The notes: generated from the letters alone by a model not told the origin. A DNA stretch of 64,000 nt from CAMQRS01 sp964370065 (GCA_964370065.1 CAYJGK010000004.1:15323-79322), one strand, 5' to 3'; positions 1-7,701 are shown, counted from the stretch's first letter. A program made the numbers and translations.

Positions 1-881
1 ATGCTTGCTGCATAAGCATTATGTCCTTGCGTAAAATTCTCTTGAATACGCGTCAATGTATCATGCAAGAATGTAGAACCCGCTCCTTGTTTAGAAGATG
101 AACCGACTTCTTCATTATCAAAACAAGCGGCTACATTAATCACATTTTTATTATCACTATCTACTAGTGCCTTAAAACTAGTAAATGCACATTGCAGATC
201 GTCTAGTTTAGGAGCAGAAATAAATTCATCCTGTACCCCCCATGTTTGCCCATTCTGTCTATTGTATAAATAAATGTCTTTTCCAACAATTTGGTTTGCC
301 TCTACACCTGCATATTTCGCTAATAATGCATCGTATTCTTCTTGTGTATAGTTTTCTAAACTCATAATTGGTAATGTATCCTTTTGCATATTATATGTAT
401 ACCCAGAGTTAATTGTGCGATTCATATGTATAGCTAAATTAGGGATCATTAATATATCTTGATCAACATCAACTAAATGACTTTCTATTCCCGCATCTTT
501 TTGTACTAGAATACGTCCTGCTAACGATAAAGGACGATCAAACCAAGAAGAAGCAATTAATCCACCATACATTTCTGTGTTCAAACGTATATTATTTGCT
601 TTTCCTTTTAAAATTCCGTTTTCTTTTACTTTAAAAGTAGGTGAATCAGAATGAGAAGATGTCATTTGATAATGGATTTCTTCTACATCACTTCCTACGT
701 GAAAGGCAATCATACTGCTTCCGTTGCGAACTACATAATATTTTCCGCCTTTCTTTATCTCCCACACGGTTTGTTCATTCAATGGTGTATAACCATGTTG
801 CTCCACTAAGTTTGTTAATTGTTTAATTGCATGAAAACAACTAGGGCTGTTTTCGATAAATGTTAATAATTGTTGATTCAT
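1..881 (-). CDS. M18 family aminopeptidase, C-terminus cut by window edge
   Basis: Zinc-dependent aminopeptidase of family M18 (aspartyl aminopeptidase/ApeB type), a cytoplasmic enzyme removing N-terminal residues from peptides. About 293 codons are visible and the 3' end lies outside the window. The N-terminus (FIENSPSCFHAIKQL) and the metal-site segment CFDNEEVGSSSKQGAGS near residue 265 are typical of the family. The start is taken at 881 because GGAGA lies six bases upstream; an in-frame ATG at 893 would add four residues. It is separated from the ribosomal operon by a terminator reading toward it. Family assignment is firm; substrate preference cannot be read. Confidence 0.9.
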   Translation of the reverse strand, partial: MNQQLLTFIENSPSCFHAIKQLTNLVEQHGYTPLNEQTVWEIKKGGKYYVVRNGSSMIAFHVGSDVEEIHYQMTSSHSDSPTFKVKENGILKGKANNIRLNTEMYGGLIASSWFDRPLSLAGRILVQKDAGIESHLVDVDQDILMIPNLAIHMNRTINSGYTYNMQKDTLPIMSLENYTQEEYDALLAKYAGVEANQIVGKDIYLYNRQNGQTWGVQDEFISAPKLDDLQCAFTSFKALVDSDNKNVINVAACFDNEEVGSSSKQGAGSTFLHDTLTRIQENFTQGHNAYAAS

Positions 882-930
882 ATTGTTCTCCATTTTCCTT
901 ATTTATTATATATAAATCTTTCACAAAATG

Positions 931-958
931 CAAAAAGAACTCACCTAAGTGAGTTCTT
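931..958 (-). terminator. Intrinsic terminator of rpsF-ssb-rpsR
   Basis: A 10-bp perfect stem (AAGAACTCAC / GTGAGTTCTT, 935-944 and 949-958) with a four-base loop is followed on the minus strand by a T-run, directly after rpsR. Confidence 0.85.
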
Positions 959-965
959 CTATTTT

Positions 966-1196
966 CTATTCTTCTACGTATGGTAATAAAGCCATTTGAC
1001 GAGAACGTTTGATAGCAGTTGCTAACATTCTTTGGTATTTTGCTTTAGTCCCTGTAACACGTCTAGGAATAATTTTTCCATTAGCAGAGATGAATCTTCT
1101 TAATAATTCAACATCTTTGTAATCGATTGTTTCAATGTTGTTTTTAGTGAAAAAACAAACTTTTTTTCTTCCGATTCTTTGTTTTTTAAAAGCCAT
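966..1196 (-). CDS. rpsR: 30S ribosomal protein bS18
   Basis: Ribosomal protein S18, which binds the 30S platform as a heterodimer with S6. The 76-residue length and the core YKDVELLRRFISANGKIIPRR and TGTKAKYQRML are family hallmarks. AAGGAGA lies seven bases before the ATG. It is the last gene of rpsF-ssb-rpsR, the standard bacterial order. The N-terminal half carries KKVCFFTKN, where some S18 proteins have a zinc-binding Cys set; only one Cys is present, so this is the zinc-free form. Confidence 0.97.
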   Translation of the reverse strand: MAFKKQRIGRKKVCFFTKNNIETIDYKDVELLRRFISANGKIIPRRVTGTKAKYQRMLATAIKRSRQMALLPYVEE

Positions 1197-1220
1197 TTGA
1201 ATGTCTCCTTCCTATTTATA

Positions 1221-1712
1221 TTAGAATGGTAAATCATCACTAGCAATATCTAATGTATCATTAGCGAATTCTTTATCAAACGATGAACGATTTGTTTCAT
1301 CAGGTGTATAGCCTCCCATGTTTTGTGTCCCACTTCCTTGTGAATAAGGCTGAGAATAACTTGGTTGTCCATACGGTTGAGAATTTCCACTAGCAGATTT
1401 TGGCTCTAAGAATTGAACTGACTCTGTCATTACTTCCGTAACATACACACGTTTTCCATCCTTATCATCATAACTTCTAGTTTGAATTCTTCCTTCAATA
1501 CCGATTAATGCTCCTTTATTTAAATATTGAGCCATTAAATCAGCCGTTTTATTCCATGCAACACAGTTAATAAAGTCTGCATCAGGTTGTCCTTCCACTT
1601 TGCTTCTACGATTACAAGCAATTGAGAATGATACGACACTCGCTCCATTTGGTGTTTTTCTTAATTCTAGTTCTCTAGTTAAACGTCCAACTAGTACGAC
1701 ACGGTTAATCAT
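1221..1712 (-). CDS. ssb: Single-stranded DNA-binding protein
   Basis: Binds and protects single-stranded DNA during replication, recombination and repair. Residues 1-105 form the OB fold (MINRVVLVGRLTRELELR start, FINCVAWNKTADLMAQY core). A Gln/Ser/Tyr/Gly-rich linker follows, and the acidic tip DDLPF at the extreme C-terminus is the docking site for partner proteins. The 163-residue length is normal. It is co-transcribed between rpsF and rpsR, as in most Firmicutes. Confidence 0.97.
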   Translation of the reverse strand: MINRVVLVGRLTRELELRKTPNGASVVSFSIACNRRSKVEGQPDADFINCVAWNKTADLMAQYLNKGALIGIEGRIQTRSYDDKDGKRVYVTEVMTESVQFLEPKSASGNSQPYGQPSYSQPYSQGSGTQNMGGYTPDETNRSSFDKEFANDTLDIASDDLPF

Positions 1713-1727
1713 TTTAGAACCTCCTTA

Positions 1728-2021
1728 TTAAGCAGCTTCATCTAACTTAATTACCATAGTACGAATTACATTAGAGTTAATACGTGTTAAACGGTCAAAC
1801 TCGCTAATTCCTTCGTTGTTAGCTGTTACAGTCATTACAGTGTAATAACCTTTAGTCATGTGGTTGATTTCATACGCGAACTCTTTACATCCCCAGTTAT
1901 CCACATTATCAATGCTTCCTCCTGCTTTCGTAATGATTGCTTGTAAACTTTCGTCTACACTTGCACGTGCATCGTCTTGTAATGATGCGTTCACGATGTA
2001 CATGATTTCATATTTAGTCAT
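1728..2021 (-). CDS. rpsF: 30S ribosomal protein bS6
   Basis: Ribosomal protein S6, partner of S18 on the 30S platform. It has 97 residues beginning MTKYEIMYIV, with the family's EFAYEINHMTKGYYT segment in the middle. A GTG nine bases further upstream would add three residues, but it abuts the Shine-Dalgarno AAGGAGG, whereas the ATG at 2021 lies eight bases from it, so the ATG is chosen. First gene of the operon, with its own promoter and a structured leader. Confidence 0.96.
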   Translation of the reverse strand: MTKYEIMYIVNASLQDDARASVDESLQAIITKAGGSIDNVDNWGCKEFAYEINHMTKGYYTVMTVTANNEGISEFDRLTRINSNVIRTMVIKLDEAA

Positions 2022-2050
2022 ATTGTACACCTCCTTCTGGTCAATAGGTC

Positions 2051-2089
2051 CTTTATCAAGTAAAGAACAAGGAGTAAGAATACTTACTC
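2051..2089 (-). promoter_or_regulatory. Candidate S6:S18 leader RNA hairpins
   Basis: The untranslated leader of rpsF can form two hairpins: a 7-bp perfect stem GAGTAAG/CTTACTC (2072-2078, 2083-2089) and a 5-bp stem CTTTA/TAAAG (2051-2055, 2061-2065). S6:S18 autoregulatory leaders are known in this position in many bacteria. The fit to that motif is inferred from place and structure, not proven by sequence. Confidence 0.45.
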
Positions 2090-2097
2090 GCTAATGT

Positions 2098-2126
2098 ATT
2101 ATATCAAGGATAGAGTGTAAAGTAAA
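2098..2126 (-). promoter_or_regulatory. Promoter of rpsF-ssb-rpsR
   Basis: Minus-strand -35 TTTACT (2121-2126) and -10 TATAAT (2098-2103) are separated by exactly 17 bp and lie about 75 bp before the rpsF start. Confidence 0.85.
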
Positions 2127-2159
2127 CCTATTATTCATTTATTTTATATCCAAATAGAT

Positions 2160-2191
2160 AGAAAAAACCAAGTGCTTGCACACTTGGTTTT
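2160..2191 (-). terminator. Intrinsic terminator of mannose PTS operon
   Basis: An 11-bp perfect stem AAAACCAAGTG/CACTTGGTTTT (2164-2174, 2181-2191) with a six-base loop is followed on the minus strand by T-rich sequence, just after the DUF956 gene. Confidence 0.88.
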
Positions 2192-2193
2192 CA

Positions 2194-2601
2194 TTATTTT
2201 TTGAATTTCTTCATTAGTTTATTCCACAATGATGCACTTCCTACTTTCCATACTTCCATAAAGGATTGTGAACGTACTAGTTTTGATGAATCAATGTATT
2301 GGCTAATAGCCCTTAATGTTTTTTTATTGTCCTTAGTTGAGAAAGCTAATTTACCATTACGTTTTGTGAAAATAACAAAACGATTAATATATTTCTTTTT
2401 CGTGACAACAGATGCTGCAATATGATCGATTTCATTCCATGGAATAACGATAAAGTTACTTTCTTTTTTGGGATCAAAGAACTCAAACGCCTTATCTCCT
2501 ACTAAAACAAATCCATAATCAGATAATCCTAGAAACGAAGTTGCGTCAATTTTTAAATCTACCTTTGTATTAATAGATTCTTTTATATTGGTTTCACTCA
2601 T
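2194..2601 (-). CDS. DUF956 family protein of mannose PTS operon (ManO-like)
   Basis: A 135-residue protein of the DUF956 family, whose genes sit almost only behind mannose-family PTS genes in Firmicutes; a regulatory or accessory role is usually assumed but the biochemical function is not settled. Visible features are a basic, soluble protein with no signal peptide, the FVLVGDKAFEFFDPK segment near residues 30-45 and the WNEIDHIAASVV core. GAAGGTGG precedes the ATG. It is the last gene of manXYZ-DUF956, 45 bp after the IID gene and before the terminator. Confidence 0.85.
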   Translation of the reverse strand: MSETNIKESINTKVDLKIDATSFLGLSDYGFVLVGDKAFEFFDPKKESNFIVIPWNEIDHIAASVVTKKKYINRFVIFTKRNGKLAFSTKDNKKTLRAISQYIDSSKLVRSQSFMEVWKVGSASLWNKLMKKFKK

Positions 2602-2646
2602 ATTTTCACCACCTTCTAAAAATTAAGTTAATAAACTAAGCGAGTC

Positions 2647-3561
2647 TTACATAACTCCTGCAACTCTTCCAATAATACCAACAGCGAATAATGCGATGAT
2701 GATAACAATTGGAGAAACTTTTTTCTTTAATAACCAGCTACATAATAAAGTTAATAATAACGCAGCGAAACCTGGTGTTAATGAATCTAAGTTTTGTTGT
2801 AAAGTAGTTACTTTTTCTGCGTTTAACCCAGTTGCTCCTAATGAAGCATATTGAGTTAATGCAGCTTTAATTCCTTCTACACCTTCTGGTAAACTAGCCC
2901 AGTCAATGTATGCTCCTTCAGATTGAGTAACTGTAGAAACGATTGGAGTGAAACTAATGCTTACCCATCTTTGTACAAGTCCACCAATAATGAACATCCC
3001 TAAGATTGATGCTCCTGTAGAAATTTTTCCTAATAAACCACCAGATAAATCTTTTGTGATTGTAGTTCCTAAGTTATATCCTAATCCTAAAGTATAGTAA
3101 ATAAATGCAATACGGAAAATGTTCCATCCGAAGAAGAAGATTAATGGTCCCATAATGTTACCAGTTAAAGCGATTGATGCTCCTAATGCTCCTAAGATTG
3201 GACGTAAAGTAAACCAGAATAATGGATCTCCAACTCCTGCTAAAGGTCCCATCATACCAATTTTTACCCCTTGGATTGCACTTTCTTCAATTGGTGCTCC
3301 ATTAGCGCGTTCTTCTTCTAATGCTAATGTAACTCCCATTACAGGTGCAGATACATATGGGTGAGTGTTATAGAACTCTAAATGTCTTTTTAAAGCTTCT
3401 ACTTGGTCTTCTTTGTTTGTGTATAATCTTTTGATTGCTGGAATGATTGAGTAAGCCCAACCACCATTTTGCATACGTTCGTAGTTCCAAGACCCTTGAA
3501 GGAATTGGTGACGCCAAGCAACGGCGTTACGATCTTTTTTCGTTAATTGAATTTTTGACAT
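2647..3561 (-). CDS. manZ: PTS mannose/fructose/sorbose family IID component
   Basis: Membrane subunit IID of a mannose-family phosphotransferase system, which with IIC forms the sugar channel. The 304 residues open with the family N-terminus (RNAVAWRHQFLQGSWNYERMQNGGWAYSIIPAIKRLY). GPLAGVGDPLFW near residue 110 is the conserved IID motif, and the C-terminal half is hydrophobic. Co-transcribed with IIC, 22 bp downstream of it. Sugar specificity (mannose, glucose, glucosamine or other) cannot be read. Confidence 0.95.
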   Translation of the reverse strand: MSKIQLTKKDRNAVAWRHQFLQGSWNYERMQNGGWAYSIIPAIKRLYTNKEDQVEALKRHLEFYNTHPYVSAPVMGVTLALEEERANGAPIEESAIQGVKIGMMGPLAGVGDPLFWFTLRPILGALGASIALTGNIMGPLIFFFGWNIFRIAFIYYTLGLGYNLGTTITKDLSGGLLGKISTGASILGMFIIGGLVQRWVSISFTPIVSTVTQSEGAYIDWASLPEGVEGIKAALTQYASLGATGLNAEKVTTLQQNLDSLTPGFAALLLTLLCSWLLKKKVSPIVIIIALFAVGIIGRVAGVM

Positions 3562-3583
3562 TGTATATTTCTCCCTTCAAGTC

Positions 3584-4390
3584 CTAGTAATTATTGATGA
3601 TATCACCAAGTGGGTCTGAAGAACCATTTCCACCTGCTGAACCAGCTTCTTTTAAAGTAATGTAGATTAAAGCTAAAGCCGTACCGATAACTCCTAATCC
3701 GATTAATGTGATTTGTCCTACTGTTGCGATAACAAATCCTAAAGCGAAGAATGGCCATACTTCTTTAGTTGCCATTAAGTTAATAACCATTGCGTACCCA
3801 ACTGCAGCAACCATTCCTCCACCAACAGCCATACCACCTGATAACCAAGCTGGCATTGCGTTTAATGCATCTGTTACTGCTTCTGGTGGTACTACACATA
3901 ATGCAACTGCAGGGATTGCAATTTTAAGTCCTTGCATTAAGATAGCAACAATGTGCCAGAATTCTACCATTTTGAAGTTTGCAGTTTCTGCAGCTTTATC
4001 CATAAAGTGAACTAATGGAATTGATAAAGTACGTCCTACCATAGATAAGAATAACCCAGCTACTGAAATAGGGATTGCTACAGCGATTGCTGAAGTAATA
4101 GCGTTTTGAGAATCAACTTCTCCTCCTGATAATCCAAGAACTAAGATGATTCCTGCTCCTAATGAAGCTAATGCAGCATCTGGTGCGATAGCTGCTCCAA
4201 TGTTAGCCCATCCTAAAGCGATCATTTGTAAAGAACCTCCTAAGATGATTCCTTCAGTTACATATCCACTTGCGAATCCAATTAATGTACAACATACGAT
4301 TGGTTGGTGGAATTGGAACTGGTCTAATACTGATTCCATACCAGCTAGCATGGCAATCACGAAAATTAATAATATTGTAATTATTGACAT
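3584..4390 (-). CDS. manY: PTS mannose/fructose/sorbose family IIC component
   Basis: Membrane subunit IIC, the other half of the mannose-family permease. Its 268 residues are mostly transmembrane helices. The motifs LDQFQFHQPIVCCTLIG near residue 22-38, GGSLQMIALGWANIGAAIAPDAALAS near 51-76 and the C-terminal ALIYITLK are typical. AGGAGG precedes the ATG. It lies between the IIAB and IID genes in the usual manXYZ order. Confidence 0.95.
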   Translation of the reverse strand: MSIITILLIFVIAMLAGMESVLDQFQFHQPIVCCTLIGFASGYVTEGIILGGSLQMIALGWANIGAAIAPDAALASLGAGIILVLGLSGGEVDSQNAITSAIAVAIPISVAGLFLSMVGRTLSIPLVHFMDKAAETANFKMVEFWHIVAILMQGLKIAIPAVALCVVPPEAVTDALNAMPAWLSGGMAVGGGMVAAVGYAMVINLMATKEVWPFFALGFVIATVGQITLIGLGVIGTALALIYITLKEAGSAGGNGSSDPLGDIINNY

Positions 4391-4417
4391 AATGTGTTCC
4401 TCCTAATTTATTAATAA

Positions 4418-5389
4418 TTATAAAGCTTTTTTAACTTTATTTAATACGTCTTCTACTTTTTCTGGAGCTTCTGATGGTACAACTTGTACGTATACTTTAA
4501 CTCCATTATCAATGATGTCTTCAACTGCTTTAACATCGCTAGCATCGAATGATAACGCTCTACTTCCAGAAACCTTACCAACACTGTGTGCCATTGATCC
4601 TAAACATAAGCTTCCAAGGTTTACCCCTTTAGCGATTGTATATAATGCTTCTTGAGGTGTTTCAAACAATACCATAACTCTTTGTCCACCAAAACGTGGG
4701 TCACTATCAATTTTAACTAATTGATCTAGAGGGATTACATGAACTTTAACTCCTGGAGGAGCCGCCTCAATAATCATACTTTTTCTTAATTCATCATTTG
4801 CAACTGCATCCGATGCAACAATGATTCTTTGTGGTTGCTTATCTTTTGTCCAAGTTGTAGCAACTTGTCCATGTAATAAACGAGTATCAACACGTGCGTA
4901 CACATAGTTAATTTTTCCATCACCAATTACTGTTCCTTCTGGAATTGTATTTGCTTTTGGAGCTGTGCTTGCTGCAACTGGTGCAACATCAACACTTTCA
5001 GGTTTACCTTTAATTCCTTCTTTAGCTGATGAAATAATGTGTTTAGCAATTTCATGAGATGTTTCCATATTGTTTCTTGAGAAATAAGCCTCAATTAACA
5101 TTGGTAAGTTCATTCCTGAAACAATTGCCCAATTATCTTCGTGTCCAGCCATAAGCCCGCTGATTTGATTGAAAGGCGTTCCTCCCCATAAATCAACTAA
5201 AAATAGAATTTGATCTTGATCTTCAAAAGATGCGATTGCTGCCTCAACTTTTGCTTTAAAAGCTTCAGGCCCTTCGCTAGGTAATAGGATACAACTCGCA
5301 ACGTTTTCTTGTTTACCGAAAATCATTTCAGCAGATTGACATAAACCTTGTGCAAATTCACCATGACTAGCAACTATAATTCTAACCAT
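4418..5389 (-). CDS. manX: PTS mannose family fused IIAB component
   Basis: Cytoplasmic phosphotransfer protein carrying both the IIA and IIB domains, 323 residues. IIA occupies about 1-125 with the phospho-acceptor His9 in ASHGEFAQG. A Pro/Ala-rich linker follows at about 130-155. IIB follows with its phospho-His173 in VDTRLLHGQV. Upstream in-frame codons reach 5455, but the ATG at 5389 has AAGGAGA before it and matches the family N-terminus MVRIIVASHGE, so it is preferred. First gene of the operon, under a promoter carrying a CcpA site. Confidence 0.95.
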   Translation of the reverse strand: MVRIIVASHGEFAQGLCQSAEMIFGKQENVASCILLPSEGPEAFKAKVEAAIASFEDQDQILFLVDLWGGTPFNQISGLMAGHEDNWAIVSGMNLPMLIEAYFSRNNMETSHEIAKHIISSAKEGIKGKPESVDVAPVAASTAPKANTIPEGTVIGDGKINYVYARVDTRLLHGQVATTWTKDKQPQRIIVASDAVANDELRKSMIIEAAPPGVKVHVIPLDQLVKIDSDPRFGGQRVMVLFETPQEALYTIAKGVNLGSLCLGSMAHSVGKVSGSRALSFDASDVKAVEDIIDNGVKVYVQVVPSEAPEKVEDVLNKVKKAL

Positions 5390-5482
5390 ACATTCTCTCC
5401 TTCCTCGAATTTTTAAATAAGAATAATATGAAACGAAATCCATCGTATCACCCAACTCGCGAACTTTGGATGATGTAAATGA

Positions 5483-5496
5483 TGTTACCGTTTACA
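5483..5496 (-). promoter_or_regulatory. cre site (CcpA operator) of mannose PTS operon
   Basis: The minus strand reads TGTAAACGGTAACA, a full match to the cre consensus TGWAANCGNTNWCA. It begins about two bases after the predicted transcription start, a position that suits carbon catabolite repression by CcpA. Confidence 0.8.
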
Positions 5497-5502
5497 GTTC
5501 AC

Positions 5503-5531
5503 ATTTTAGCACATAATTTACATCAAATCAA
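5503..5531 (-). promoter_or_regulatory. Promoter of manXYZ-DUF956
   Basis: Minus-strand -35 TTGATT (5526-5531) and -10 TAAAAT (5503-5508) are separated by 17 bp; the cre follows at once. Confidence 0.75.
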
Positions 5532-5595
5532 AGACTTTTCTACACTTTTTTTATTGTTTTATGCTAACATTACTTTCGTTTTATATATAAATTCA

Positions 5596-5609
5596 CTTTC
5601 GAACGAAAG
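5596..5609. repeat. Short palindrome upstream of mannose PTS promoter
   Basis: The inverted repeat CTTTCG-AA-CGAAAG lies about 65 bp upstream of the manX -35, within a 569-bp gene-free stretch (5390-5958) that also holds a weak second cre-like site on the plus strand at 5739-5752 (two mismatches). Possible binding site of an unidentified activator or repressor. Confidence 0.3.
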
Positions 5610-5834
5610 AATTATTGTATTTCAGCCTATAAATAAAGGATTTGCACTTTTGTATTATTTATTTGTCTTTTTTAAAAAAAAATTGTGTATTTTTATTTTT
5701 TTTGATTAATTTTGGATTATTTTGAACTAAAACGTTCATGAAAGCGTATACTTTTTTGTTTCATTCACGAAACTTTTTACTTTCTTTCGCAAGTTTTTTT
5801 CAAAATTAAGCTCAATCTTCACTAAAAATATAAA

Positions 5835-5885
5835 ATTGTGTGATTTTAATTCACATAATCGTGTATTTTTACACAATTATGTGAA
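5835..5885. repeat. Three ATTRTGTGA half-sites, two forming a long hairpin
   Basis: ATTGTGTGA (5835-5843), its inverse TCACATAAT (5851-5859) and ATTATGTGA (5876-5884) lie together. The last two are the arms of a 36-nt hairpin with a 10-bp outer stem (5850-5859/5876-5885), one mismatch and a 5-bp inner stem around TTTT. It lies between the metK terminator and the manX promoter. Function unknown: an operator cluster or a backup terminator. Confidence 0.5.
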
Positions 5886-5921
5886 ACAATTATTTTTCTT
5901 TTTTTGTGAAATCCTATTAAA

Positions 5922-5955
5922 TTCTAAAAAAATCACTCCTTTATAGAGTGATTTT
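5922..5955 (-). terminator. Intrinsic terminator of metK
   Basis: A 10-bp stem AAAATCACTC/GAGTGATTTT (5929-5938, 5946-5955) with a seven-base loop runs into a T-run on the minus strand, immediately after metK. Confidence 0.85.
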
Positions 5956-5958
5956 AAA

Positions 5959-7059
5959 TTAATATTTCATTGCTATTACTTTTTCCCAACTAAATGCTGG
6001 ATCACCAAAATGTCCATAGCATGATGTATCAAAATAAATAGGTTTTCTAAGTGCTAGTTCGTTTAAAATATTACCGACTTCAAAATTAAAGTTTGCGTTT
6101 ATAATTGTTAATAATTCTTCATCCGTTTTTATCCCCGTTCCAAATGTATCGACACAAATTGATACAGGGTGTGATTTACCAATCGCATAAGCTACTTGCA
6201 CTTCACACTTAGAAGCTAATTTGTTAGCCACTACGTTTTTCGCTACATAACGAGAATAGTATGCTGCACTGCGGTCTACCTTTGTTGGATCTTTACTAGA
6301 AAAACATCCTCCACCAATACGACCCATACCTCCATATGTATCCACTACAATCTTTCGACCTGTTGTACCAGAATCTCCAAAACTACCACCTACAATGAAA
6401 CTTCCACTTGGATTAATTAAAAACTTTGTGTGATCATCAATCAATGTTGTATCGATGCAAGCTAAAATAACATCATTCATAATAATTTCTTTAATTTGTT
6501 CTTGGCTTGCTTCACTACTATGTTGTGTACTCACTACAATCGTGTCGATACGAACTACTTTATCGTCTTTATATTCTACACTTACTTGTGTTTTCCCATC
6601 TGGCTTTAATAATGGATTGTTTTTTCTTACTTTCGTAAGTTGTCTTGCTAATAAATGTGCATAATAAATCGGTGCAGGCATAAATTCATCTGTTTCATCA
6701 CAAGCATAACCAAACATAATCCCTTGGTCTCCTGCTCCTACTTCTCCAGAGCTGTGATTAACGACTGCTGCATTAATTTCACTTGACTGCTTATTTACTT
6801 TTACTAATACTGTATACTCTTCCTCATAACCGATATTTTTGATTGTTGTTTTAGCGATCTCTGCATAATCGACTACTGCGGTTGTGTTTGCTTCTCCATA
6901 GACTAATACAAAGTCATCTTTAATCGTTGCTTCAACAGCCATCTTCGCATTTGCATCTTGAGCCAATACAGCATCTAAAATAGAATCAGCAATGCGATCA
7001 CAGATTTTATCAGGATGTCCCTCTGTGATACTTTCACTTGTAAAAATGTAATCTTTCAT
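5959..7059 (-). CDS. metK: S-adenosylmethionine synthetase
   Basis: Makes S-adenosylmethionine from methionine and ATP in the cytoplasm. Visible motifs are SESITEGHPDKICD (His15, Lys18) at the N-terminus, GAGDQGIMFGYACDET in the middle, and the glycine-rich loop GGGCFSSKDPTKVDRS, in which Cys and Ser replace the more usual Ala and Gly. At 366 residues it is slightly shorter than the common 380-400. Transcription is controlled by a SAM-I riboswitch ending in a terminator, so the enzyme is repressed by its own product. Confidence 0.97.
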   Translation of the reverse strand: MKDYIFTSESITEGHPDKICDRIADSILDAVLAQDANAKMAVEATIKDDFVLVYGEANTTAVVDYAEIAKTTIKNIGYEEEYTVLVKVNKQSSEINAAVVNHSSGEVGAGDQGIMFGYACDETDEFMPAPIYYAHLLARQLTKVRKNNPLLKPDGKTQVSVEYKDDKVVRIDTIVVSTQHSSEASQEQIKEIIMNDVILACIDTTLIDDHTKFLINPSGSFIVGGSFGDSGTTGRKIVVDTYGGMGRIGGGCFSSKDPTKVDRSAAYYSRYVAKNVVANKLASKCEVQVAYAIGKSHPVSICVDTFGTGIKTDEELLTIINANFNFEVGNILNELALRKPIYFDTSCYGHFGDPAFSWEKVIAMKY

Positions 7060-7082
7060 TTTAATGTTTCCTTTCCGGCTAT

Positions 7083-7216
7083 AAAAAAGCCTTCTCTAAG
7101 AGAAGGTGTAAGTTTGTTTCTTCTCTTATCGCATGCTAGCTGTACCACCTTACATATTGTTTTTATATGCAGGTTGGTGTGGGATATGAGCTAGTTCTCT
7201 ACTCCACTCTTGATAA
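7083..7216 (-). promoter_or_regulatory. SAM-I (S-box) riboswitch with terminator
   Basis: Read on the minus strand, P1 is formed by TTATC (7212-7216) and GATAA (7126-7130). The 5' strand continues as the S-box hallmark AAGAG. P3 follows (ACCTGCATAT paired with ATATGTAAGGT). The P2 loop CTAGC can pair with GCTAG in the J3/4 segment, the S-box pseudoknot. The expression platform is the terminator CCTTCTC/GAGAAGG plus six T (7083-7106). AAGAGAAG just after P1 can pair with the same CTTCTCTT as an antiterminator. SAM binding should stop transcription of metK. The P2 internal loop deviates from the usual kink-turn. Confidence 0.8.
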
Positions 7217-7229
7217 TTTTTACTTGTTT

Positions 7230-7258
7230 ATTCTACCTTATCGAACACTAGAATTCAA
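7230..7258 (-). promoter_or_regulatory. Promoter of metK riboswitch unit
   Basis: Minus-strand -35 TTGAAT (7253-7258), 17-bp spacer and -10 TAGAAT (7230-7235) place the start just before riboswitch helix P1. Confidence 0.78.
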
Positions 7259-7340
7259 GTATTATTTACATTATTTTTCCAGGCATAATAATTGCTATTT
7301 TTCATTAAAGGATATAGACTTTTAAAGTGAGGTAAAAGTT

Positions 7341-7688
7341 ATGAATCAATTTATTTGTTATCCAAAATGTTCTACTTGTATTAAAGCAAAGAAATATTTA
7401 ATAGAACATAATATTCCATTTACATTAAGAGATATAAAAGAAGAAAAATTAAGTGCCGATGAGATACAACACATCCACACTTTAAGTGGACTTCCTTTAA
7501 AACGTCTCTTTAATACAAGTGGGCTCGCATATAAAAACTTACAATTAAAAGATAAACTTCCTAGTATGAGCGCAGAAGAACAGTATGCGTTACTGGCTAG
7601 TGATGGAATGTTAGTCAAACGTCCTTTATTTGTAAATGACTCCCAAGTAATTATTGGATTTAAAGAAGAGGTATACCAAAGCTTATAA
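7341..7688 (+). CDS. ArsC/Spx family thioredoxin-fold protein
   Basis: A 115-residue member of the arsenate reductase/Spx family. The N-terminus FICYPKCSTCIKAKKYL carries a CxxC pair (Cys10, Cys13). The C-terminal LVKRPLFVNDSQVIIGFKEE matches the family's substrate/partner region. The pair with a single-Cys tail suggests either a redox-sensing Spx/MgsR-like transcription regulator or an ArsC-like reductase; sequence alone does not decide. GAGGTAAAAG precedes the ATG. It lies 38 bp before a DtxR-type regulator in the same direction, with a 31-bp dyad over the junction. Confidence 0.82.
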   Translation: MNQFICYPKCSTCIKAKKYLIEHNIPFTLRDIKEEKLSADEIQHIHTLSGLPLKRLFNTSGLAYKNLQLKDKLPSMSAEEQYALLASDGMLVKRPLFVNDSQVIIGFKEEVYQSL

Positions 7689-7701
7689 AGCTATGGTATA
7701 C
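7671..7701 (+). repeat. 31-bp dyad across ArsC-like stop and regulator promoter
   Basis: GTATACCA (7671-7678) and TGGTATAC (7694-7701) are perfect inverse copies. The inner bases AGCTT/AAGCT (7680-7684, 7688-7692) extend the stem with one A-A mismatch. No T-run follows. It may be an operator of the following regulator or an RNA hairpin between the two genes. Confidence 0.5.

Noticed and set aside
5479..5709. 76-codon plus-strand ORF upstream of the mannose PTS
   Set aside because: It covers the manX promoter and cre, is extremely AT-rich with low-complexity hydrophobic sequence, and has no ribosome site.
5739..5752. Second cre for the mannose PTS
   Set aside because: Two mismatches to the consensus and more than 200 bp upstream of the promoter; recorded only as weak.
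7126..7216. T-box reading of the metK leader (AAGGTGGTACA resembles the T-box sequence)
   Set aside because: The leader is too short for T-box Stem I, and P1, P3, the pseudoknot and the AAGAG element fit a SAM-I riboswitch better.
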